DNA of 36,987 nucleotides, taken from assembly GCA_938023735.1 (NCBI GenBank), contig CALJDK010000047.1, forward strand, positions 1 through 36,987, in the 5' to 3' direction. The number at the start of each line of letters is the position of its first letter. Position 1 is the first letter of the stretch. This document shows, piece by piece, positions 30,959-36,987 of the stretch. The notes beneath the pieces were generated by a model that saw only the letters and a program-made list of their open reading frames with translations, was not told the DNA's origin and did not search any database. Position numbers and translations under genes: made by a program. The stretch is from an uncultured Acidimicrobiales bacterium. Lineage in GTDB: Bacteria; Actinomycetota; Acidimicrobiia; Acidimicrobiales; SHLQ01.

Positions 30959-32112
30959 CCTCTCGACTCGCCTCGGGCAACAAGACGGTCGACCAAGCCA
31001 GCGTTGTCTTCACCCAGGGCTGGAATATGGGCGGCTGGGCCATCGACGTCGCTGATGTTGAACGGTGGTTTGTACACCTCAGCATCGCCGGTTGGTGTGG
31101 TCACCGACATGAACCGGTCGCGGGCTCGCAACTGATCGTGCTGCCACAGCGCCATCGGTCCATTCACCTGGCTGTGGGTAACCCCGCCGCTCTTGAGACG
31201 GTGAAGGATCTCCTCGGCCGGTACCGCCATGAACGCCTCGTCGATAATGGCTTCGAGGTCGCCAATGTTGGTGATGCGGTCGACATTGTCCACAAACCGA
31301 GCGTCGTCGATGAGCGACGAATCGAGCAGCACATGTTCGGCGAAAGCTGCCCAATCGCGGTTGCTTTGCACGCCCACCAACACGTCGGTGCCATCGGCCA
31401 TCCCATACAGGCCATAGGGCGCAATCATCGTGTGCCGATGACCAGACCGAGGCGGCGTTACATCATTGCCTACTGCGTTATAGACCGGCGCCGCCGTCCA
31501 CTCGGCCACACTTTCGAGCATCGAAACCTCGACCGTGGCACCCTCGCCCGTGGCCTGTTTGCGATAGAGCGCCGCCAGGATCGACGAGAAGGCATACATC
31601 GCCGACGAGATATCGGCGATAGAGAACCCCACCTTTACCGCCTGTTCGGGGGTACCCGTAAGGGCAATGGCGCCGCCCTCAGCCTGAATGGCCAGGTCGT
31701 ACGCTTTGTCGTCGGTGCGAGGACCACCAAGGCCGTAGCCCGACACATCGCAGGCGATGAGTTCGGGATGGTTTTCGCGCAGCTGGTCGGCCAACACGCC
31801 CATTCGCCCGGCAGCCGACGGCGACAGGTTCTGAATAAAGACATCGGCACCCGCAACCAGCTGATCGAACGTGGCCCGATCGGTCGGGTCTTTGAGATCG
31901 AGTTCGATGCTCTGTTTCCCGCGGTTGGCCCACACAAAGAACGCCGATGTTCCGCCCATGGCCGTGTCATACCCTCGGGCAAAGTCGCCCTCGCCTTTGC
32001 GTTCGACCTTCAACACCTCGGCGCCAAGGTCAGCCAGCTGACGGGTTGCGAACGGAGCAGCCACCGCCTGTTCGAGAGCGACGATCAGAACTCCGTCGAG
32101 TGGGCGGGCCAT
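30955..32112 (-). CDS. CaiB/BaiF-type class III CoA-transferase
   Basis: 385 residues. The family N-terminus PLDGVLIVALEQAVAAPFATRQLADLGAEVLKVE and WANRGKQSIELDL are clear. The catalytic Asp is D139 in KAYDLAIQAEGG, and GGVTHSQVN lies near the C-terminal part. These enzymes move CoA from an acyl donor to a carboxylic acid. Here the enzyme would activate an acid made by the upstream ALDH for the acyl-CoA dehydrogenase. Its ATG directly follows the acyl-CoA dehydrogenase TAG, so the genes are cotranscribed. It is the last gene of the operon and overlaps the convergent hydrolase stop. Confidence 0.92.
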   Translation of the reverse strand: MARPLDGVLIVALEQAVAAPFATRQLADLGAEVLKVERKGEGDFARGYDTAMGGTSAFFVWANRGKQSIELDLKDPTDRATFDQLVAGADVFIQNLSPSAAGRMGVLADQLRENHPELIACDVSGYGLGGPRTDDKAYDLAIQAEGGAIALTGTPEQAVKVGFSIADISSAMYAFSSILAALYRKQATGEGATVEVSMLESVAEWTAAPVYNAVGNDVTPPRSGHRHTMIAPYGLYGMADGTDVLVGVQSNRDWAAFAEHVLLDSSLIDDARFVDNVDRITNIGDLEAIIDEAFMAVPAEEILHRLKSGGVTHSQVNGPMALWQHDQLRARDRFMSVTTPTGDAEVYKPPFNISDVDGPAAHIPALGEDNAGLVDRLVARGESRG

Positions 32113-33321
32113 CTACTTCGCATCTTTCGGCAGGAACCCGCCACGACCCTGCGGCAACTTCATCTCCAGAATCCGAGCGGCAACAACGGTGCGAAGGATC
32201 TGTGCAGTGCCGCCACCGATAGTGAACATACGGACATCGCGATACATCCGCTCGAGCGGGTTACGACGGCTGTACCCGGCAGCGCCGAACACCTGCAACG
32301 CGTCGCTCACCACTTTGATCGATGCTTCGGCGGTGAAGATCTTGGCTTGCGCGGCCATCGCTGCGTCGGGGAAGGGCGAGCCTCCCGCTCCACGTGATTC
32401 AGCGGCCCGATAGGTCAGGCTGCGAGCCGCTTCGAGCTGCACCGACATATCGGCCAGCATCCACTGCAACCCCTGAAACTCGGCGATCGGTCGGTCGAAC
32501 TGCTCGCGCTCCTTCGAGAAGTCGAGCGCCAGTTCATAGGCGCCGGTTGCGATACCGAGCCCGACGGTTCCGGCGCCTACCCGCTGGCTGTTGTAGGCGT
32601 TCATCAGATCGGCGAACCCGCGACCAAAGCCCGACGGGGGCATAACGACCATGTCGGCCTCGACCACCATGTCTTCGAAGATCACTTCCATCTCGGGGAT
32701 GGCCCGCAGTCCCATGGTTGGCTCGCGTCGACCAAACGTAAGGCCCGGCGTTTCGTCGCGAATCGCCAAGAACCCGCCAATGCCTTCCTCGGTGCCGTCC
32801 TCGGCGAACACTCGGGCGAAGATCAGGTGCAGCTTCGAGACGGTGCCGCCGGTGATCCAATGTTTAGTGCCGTTGATGACATAGCTCTCGCCTTTGCGAT
32901 CGGCACGGGTGGTCATCTTCGATGCCGCGCTACCGGCGCCAGGCTCGGTGATGCAGATGGCTGGCTTGTCGCCATCGAGCACAAGACCCGCGGCCAACTT
33001 CTTCTGCGCGTCGGTGCCATAGGCCATGACCGCGCTGATGGCGCCCATGTTTGCCTCAACGGCAATGCGGCCCGTAACCCCGCAGACCTTGGCCATCTCC
33101 TCGACCACCAGCACGGCGTCGAGGAACGAATGGCCCGGGCCGCCGAGATCTTTCGGCACCGTCATGCCGGTGAAGCCGGCATCACGCAATGCATGGACGT
33201 TGTCCCACGGATACTGCTCGGCTTCGTCGACTGCGGCCGCGCAGGGGCCAATGACTTCTGTGGCTAACGCGCGTGCTTTGGCTTGCAGTGCCAGCTGTTC
33301 GTCGGTGAGTTGCCAGGTCAT
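32113..33321 (-). CDS. acyl-CoA dehydrogenase family protein
   Basis: 402 residues from ATG 33321, with GGAGG just upstream. The ATG overlaps the TPR gene's TGA (ATGA); an open frame upstream has no homology. FAD and substrate motifs are CITEPGAGSAASKM (about 123-136), NGTKHWITGG (150-159), NSQRVGAGTVGLG and LQVFGAAGYSRRNPLERMYRDVR. The C-terminal catalytic-base region reads TIGGGTAQI (367-375), with Gly where many short-chain enzymes have Glu in YEGT. The base may therefore come from elsewhere, as in other subfamilies, or the reaction may differ. FAD-linked alpha,beta-desaturation of an acyl-CoA is expected. Confidence 0.92.
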   Translation of the reverse strand: MTWQLTDEQLALQAKARALATEVIGPCAAAVDEAEQYPWDNVHALRDAGFTGMTVPKDLGGPGHSFLDAVLVVEEMAKVCGVTGRIAVEANMGAISAVMAYGTDAQKKLAAGLVLDGDKPAICITEPGAGSAASKMTTRADRKGESYVINGTKHWITGGTVSKLHLIFARVFAEDGTEEGIGGFLAIRDETPGLTFGRREPTMGLRAIPEMEVIFEDMVVEADMVVMPPSGFGRGFADLMNAYNSQRVGAGTVGLGIATGAYELALDFSKEREQFDRPIAEFQGLQWMLADMSVQLEAARSLTYRAAESRGAGGSPFPDAAMAAQAKIFTAEASIKVVSDALQVFGAAGYSRRNPLERMYRDVRMFTIGGGTAQILRTVVAARILEMKLPQGRGGFLPKDAK

Positions 33322-34559
33322 ATCGCCTCCGAGGAGTTTGAAGAAGATTCGGCGAAGTGTGCACCGGTTAGTTGCACCACATCGCGCTGAGCGATACTGC
33401 CGCCGATGCGGTTGAGGTTGGGGGCCAGCTGCCGAAGGGTTTCGGCCGACTCGGCGGGGCTGGCGTGGCCAGAACGAACCGCTGCGACCAAGGGGCGGAC
33501 AACCTCGCGGAAGATCTGATCGTTCTCGGAGTCGCCTACCGAATGCGACGTGGCCACCGTGTCGAAGAAGCGAGGGGCCGCCGGGTGGTCGGGACAGCGG
33601 GTGTAGATGAATGCCGCGTGCAGATCGAGAAAGCCCGACGTGTGCCACTGGGATTGCGGCGCGAACCGGTCGGCCAGCTCAACCCACCGGTCGCCGACAT
33701 CGACGCCCGCTAGTTCGAGCCGCCAAAGAAGCGAAGCGAGGTCGCATATGCGGAAGGGTGTGGTTGCCGCATCGAGTTGCTGGTCGTGGATCGCCAGCGC
33801 GTCATCGAAAGCGTCGATAGCGATAAGCCGCAGGGCCAAGTGCCACCAGATGTGTACCGCCAGAGAATCTTGCTCAGCCCAAACGCTCTTGCGGCCATGC
33901 AGGAGATCGAGCGCAGCATCGCTGTCGTCCAACGTTTCATAGAGATGCGCAAGTGCATGGAGCGCCCACAAGTCCTGCGGATCCTCTGCCAACGCCTCGC
34001 GACCGAGCTGCTCGGCCGGCTCGAAATCTCGAACCTCTTCAAACGCGAAAGCGAGTTGGCTGGCGATGTAGCTCCAGCCAGTGTGGTCGCGAGGCCATCG
34101 GTCGAACGCTGCCCGGCTCGAACCGAGACGCCCTTCGGCATCGCCGACGTGCAGGTACACGTCGTGAGCAAAGCGGATGGCGGCGAAATCATGTCCCGCC
34201 GCGGCCACGGCATCCCACTGTTTGGCGGCCTTCGTGAAGTTGCCGACAACCAGATGATCGAGCGCCGCAAGGTGACCACGTTCGCGGTCGGTTACGGCGA
34301 CGTCTTGGGCCCGCCCGTAGTTGGCGAGAAGTTCGGGGGCGTCGAGAGGCGATCCGCCGAGAACCAGATAGGTGGCGCAAAACACCGACCCCATCGCGAA
34401 CTTGTCATCGGTGCGGTTTGCATCGGCCAACGTTGCGAACGGGTCGCCCGAGAAGATGTTGAACTGCGCCCACGCGTTGTTCCAGGCGCCCACCGACGTG
34501 GCCGATTCGGCAGCAACCGGCTCGCCCCATTCGTCAGAAAAGCCGGTGGTGCTGCTCAC
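33318..34559 (-). CDS. TTC38-like tetratricopeptide repeat protein
   Basis: 413 residues, helical throughout. TPR-like pairs run from about 55 to 345, including DLWALHALAHLYETLDDSDAALDLL and the WWHLALRLIAIDAFDDALAIHD repeat. This pattern is that of tetratricopeptide repeat protein 38 relatives, which occur in bacteria without a known function. No signal peptide and no catalytic motif. The GTG start at 34559 overlaps the P450 TGA (GTGA) and its TGA overlaps the acyl-CoA dehydrogenase ATG. It is therefore embedded in a catabolic operon, suggesting a scaffold or substrate-handling role. Confidence 0.82.
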   Translation of the reverse strand: MSSTTGFSDEWGEPVAAESATSVGAWNNAWAQFNIFSGDPFATLADANRTDDKFAMGSVFCATYLVLGGSPLDAPELLANYGRAQDVAVTDRERGHLAALDHLVVGNFTKAAKQWDAVAAAGHDFAAIRFAHDVYLHVGDAEGRLGSSRAAFDRWPRDHTGWSYIASQLAFAFEEVRDFEPAEQLGREALAEDPQDLWALHALAHLYETLDDSDAALDLLHGRKSVWAEQDSLAVHIWWHLALRLIAIDAFDDALAIHDQQLDAATTPFRICDLASLLWRLELAGVDVGDRWVELADRFAPQSQWHTSGFLDLHAAFIYTRCPDHPAAPRFFDTVATSHSVGDSENDQIFREVVRPLVAAVRSGHASPAESAETLRQLAPNLNRIGGSIAQRDVVQLTGAHFAESSSNSSEAI

Positions 34560-35797
34560 AAACGAACCTCGAGATGTTCGATGCCATTGACGAAGTTCGA
34601 CTCGACGTACTCGGGTTCGCCAACCGAAGAAAACGAAACACCGCGTTCGAGTAGTTCGTCGATGAGTTCGACGATCTCGAGCCGAGCCAATGAGGCACCC
34701 AGGCAGAAGTGGGCTCCTCCTCCGCCGAAGGCAACATGTGGTGGCGCTGCCGGACGGTCGACTCGGAACTCGTAGGGCTTTGGGTACTGGGTCTCGTCAA
34801 AGTTGGCCGACGAGTACCACATGACCACCTTGTCGCCGGCGGCCAGATCGGTGCCCGCCAAGGTGGTGGGCGCAGTTACCGTGCGCCGAAAATACAGAAT
34901 CGCCGACGAGTAGCGAATGACCTCGTCGGCAATTGCCGACAGGAGCGATCGGTCGGCACGAACCGCTTCGAATGCTTCGGGAAACTGCGCCATGTGCATG
35001 GCCAGGTGCGCCATCGACGAGCGAGTGGTTTCGTTCCCGGCAAAGATCATCAGGCGAAAGAAATTGGCAAACTCGTCGCGGGTTAACCGTTCGCCGTCAA
35101 TCTCGGCCTCGAGCAACTTGGTGATGAGATCATCACCCGGATCATCTGTGCGAAGATCGGCCAGTTGCGCGGCGTATTCGCTCATCGCCCATGCCGCCGG
35201 ACTGTTGAAGGGCAGCAACCGGAGATCGGTGGTGTTGCCATAAGCGTCGGGCGGCAGCGGTTCGCCCCCCGTGCCCGCCACGAGGTGATCGGTGAGACTG
35301 ATGAGATAGTCGTGGTCTTGTTCGGGTACGCCCATGAGATCGCAGATCACACCAATAGGAATGGGCTTGGCCACCAGGTCGACCCAGTTGCCACCGCCCG
35401 CTGCTTCGAGTGCGTCGAGGCAAGCGGTGACGCGGCGCCGAATGGCAGGTTGGTAGTCCTGCACATGCCGAGGCGTGAAGGCCGAGCTGATGATTCGCCG
35501 TAACCGGGTGTGCACCGGCGGATCCATGTCGATCATCGATGCCCGAGCCTCGAGCGCATCATCGTCGATGTCGTAGATCTGAATATGGCCCACGCCCGAC
35601 GAGTACGTGCTGGTATCGCGCGACACCGTAACCAGATCGTCGTGACGAGTGACCGACCAGAACCCTGCGGTATCGCCGTCGGCCGGACTCCACGTAAGAC
35701 CGGGTTGGGCGCGCATTGCTGCGAATACCTCATGCGGAATGCCGTGATCGAACACATCCGCATGATGCAGATTGACCGGCGCGACGGGGGCGGACAT
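34556..35797 (-). CDS. cytochrome P450 monooxygenase (right-hand operon)
   Basis: 413 residues. Motifs are the I-helix FAGNETTRSS, the ExxR as DEVIR, and the heme loop FGGGGAHFCLG with Cys near 365. DMDPPVHTRLRRIISSAFTPRHV is the conserved B-C region. It is distinct from the P450 at 24444-25742. It lies 14 nt after an ALDH gene and overlaps the TPR gene by 4 nt. No ferredoxin gene is linked. It probably hydroxylates a hydrophobic substrate whose alcohol or aldehyde is handled by the neighbouring enzymes; identity unknown. Confidence 0.93.
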   Translation of the reverse strand: MSAPVAPVNLHHADVFDHGIPHEVFAAMRAQPGLTWSPADGDTAGFWSVTRHDDLVTVSRDTSTYSSGVGHIQIYDIDDDALEARASMIDMDPPVHTRLRRIISSAFTPRHVQDYQPAIRRRVTACLDALEAAGGGNWVDLVAKPIPIGVICDLMGVPEQDHDYLISLTDHLVAGTGGEPLPPDAYGNTTDLRLLPFNSPAAWAMSEYAAQLADLRTDDPGDDLITKLLEAEIDGERLTRDEFANFFRLMIFAGNETTRSSMAHLAMHMAQFPEAFEAVRADRSLLSAIADEVIRYSSAILYFRRTVTAPTTLAGTDLAAGDKVVMWYSSANFDETQYPKPYEFRVDRPAAPPHVAFGGGGAHFCLGASLARLEIVELIDELLERGVSFSSVGEPEYVESNFVNGIEHLEVRL

Positions 35798-35811
35798 GTG
35801 GCTGGCTTCCT

Positions 35812-36987
35812 CTAGCCGATCACAAAGGGGTCGCGGGTTGCGCCTTCAAGCTCAACCCAAACCGTCTTGGTCTGGAGAAAGGCATCGAGTGCTTCGAGAC
35901 CGTTGTCTTTGCCGTACCCGCTCTGCTTGAAGCCTCCGAACGGCGCCATGTAGCTCACGTTTCGGTAGGTGTTGATCCACACGGTGCCCACGTTGAGGCT
36001 GCGCGCCATGCGGTGTCCTCGGCGGATGTCGTTGGTCCACACCCCGGCCGCCAATCCGTAGTCGGAGTCGTTGGCGAGTTTCACCACTTCGTCCTCGTCG
36101 GTGAAGCTCATGATGGCCAGCACCGGCCCAAATACCTCTTCGCGAACGATCGAGCACTCGTTGTCGACATCGGTGATGATGGTCGGCCGAACGAACCGGC
36201 CACCCAGGTCGGGGTCGACCACACCTCCGGCCGCCACGGTGCCGCCTTCGTTCCGGGCGTCGTCGACCATCGCGAGAATGCGGTCGCGCTGGTCGTCGGA
36301 TGCGGCCGGACCCATTTCGGTAGCCACGTCGCTGGGGTCGCCCAGCACTAACTCGCCGGCACGAGCGACGAGTCGGCCCACAACATCGTCGACGATGTCG
36401 GCGTGGATGTAGGCCCGCGATCCGGCCACGCAGGTTTGTCCGCTGGCGGCGAAGATGCCGGCCAACAAACCGTTGGTAGCCGCTTCGATATCGGCATCGG
36501 CGAAGAGAATCTGCGGCGATTTGCCGCCCAGTTCAAGCACCGCCGGGGTGAGATTTTCGGCTGCGGCCCGGGCCACATGTTTGGCGGTTGGGCCGCCGCC
36601 GGTGAAGGTGAGCTTGTCGATACCTGGATGCGAACTGATTGCCGCACCAACTCCCGCACCGCCGGTAACGACGTTGATCACTCCGGGCGGAAACCCAACC
36701 TCGGCCGCCCGCTCGGCAAGCATGAGCGCCGTTACCGGCGTGAGATCGGACGGCTTCACGACAACCGTGCAACCCGCGGCCAGCAGCGGACCGAGCTTCC
36801 AGGTGAGAAGGGCCAGAGGTGAGTTCCACGGGATGATTGCCCCCACCACACCCTTAGGCACCCGCTCGGTGTACACGAGAAACTGGCTCGACGGTGCCGG
36901 AATCTGCTGTCCAACAATCTTGTCGGCCATACCGGCGAAGTAGTCGAGGTAGCTCTCGAGACTCTTGGCTTGAGCGGTGGTTTCGCG
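35812..36987 (-). CDS. aldehyde dehydrogenase (N-terminus beyond window)
   Basis: 392 codons are visible and the frame continues past the right edge (RETTAQAKSLESYLDYFAGM precedes the first internal Met). Visible motifs are IIPWNSPL with the oxyanion-hole Asn, FTGGGPTAKHVARAA, the general base in LELGGKSPQ, and the nucleophile in SGQTCVAGSR. The C-terminal NTYRNVSYMAPFGGFKQSGYGKDNG is standard for the superfamily. About 100 N-terminal residues are likely missing from view. It is the most upstream visible gene of the ALDH-P450-TPR-acyl-CoA dehydrogenase-CaiB operon. Confidence 0.92.
   Translation of the reverse strand, partial: RETTAQAKSLESYLDYFAGMADKIVGQQIPAPSSQFLVYTERVPKGVVGAIIPWNSPLALLTWKLGPLLAAGCTVVVKPSDLTPVTALMLAERAAEVGFPPGVINVVTGGAGVGAAISSHPGIDKLTFTGGGPTAKHVARAAAENLTPAVLELGGKSPQILFADADIEAATNGLLAGIFAASGQTCVAGSRAYIHADIVDDVVGRLVARAGELVLGDPSDVATEMGPAASDDQRDRILAMVDDARNEGGTVAAGGVVDPDLGGRFVRPTIITDVDNECSIVREEVFGPVLAIMSFTDEDEVVKLANDSDYGLAAGVWTNDIRRGHRMARSLNVGTVWINTYRNVSYMAPFGGFKQSGYGKDNGLEALDAFLQTKTVWVELEGATRDPFVIG

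Overview
The window reads as high-GC actinobacterial chromosome. Operons are dense, neighbouring genes commonly overlap by 1-4 nt, and several genes appear leaderless: a TAnnnT -10 hexamer ends exactly 7 nt before the start codon. The gene content (form I CO dehydrogenase, mycothiol-dependent maleylpyruvate isomerase family, CaiB, P450s, class III extradiol dioxygenase, Thr/Pro-rich lipoproteins) fits an aerobic, environmental actinobacterium, possibly class Acidimicrobiia. That assignment is inferred from style and content, not from a marker gene.

Layout. 1-4832 (minus): the start of an enoyl-CoA hydratase, a CHASE-GGDEF-EAL c-di-GMP protein preceded by an orphan solute-binding lipoprotein, and a CIA30-domain lipoprotein. 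4860-6076 (plus): paired 37-bp repeats, then a Tat-exported barrel protein coupled to an orphan Hcp (type VI tube-like) protein. 6173-13672 (minus): a form I aerobic CO dehydrogenase operon, coxM-coxS-coxL-xdhC/YHS-mocA-moxR-[40-aa small membrane ORF]-coxE, with a divergent LysR gene. 14885-15755: a Phd/VapC toxin-antitoxin module bracketed by two copies of a dispersed hairpin repeat; the third copy is at 6096-6151. 15768-20379: a Bcr/CflA-type MFS transporter, PEP carboxylase and a small membrane protein. 20456-26602: a MarR-controlled catabolic cluster. It comprises ALDH and FAH-family genes on minus and marR, acetoacetate-decarboxylase-like, P450 and LigB-type dioxygenase genes on plus. Two near-identical GTTTGGTACC-centred operators tie the two halves together. 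26712-30958: maleylpyruvate-isomerase-like protein, APH-like phosphotransferase, TIM-barrel protein, metallo-beta-lactamase-fold hydrolase and alpha/beta hydrolase. 30955-36987 (minus): a tightly coupled ALDH-P450-TPR-acyl-CoA dehydrogenase-CaiB operon that runs off the end of the window.

How it works together. The cox operon would let the cell use CO as an electron source, and it carries the expected maturation factors. The MarR cluster resembles a homoprotocatechuate-type meta-cleavage route with an unusual P450 and decarboxylase-fold partner. The right-hand operon looks like P450 hydroxylation, aldehyde oxidation, CoA transfer and acyl-CoA dehydrogenation of an unknown hydrophobic substrate. 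The points most worth following up are the hidden small ORF inside the cox operon, the two-site MarR regulon, the Tat-barrel/Hcp pair, the solute-binding protein/CHASE-GGDEF-EAL pair and the repeat-bracketed toxin-antitoxin module. No intergenic gap exceeds 300 bases, and I saw no rRNA, tRNA, CRISPR array or transposase.
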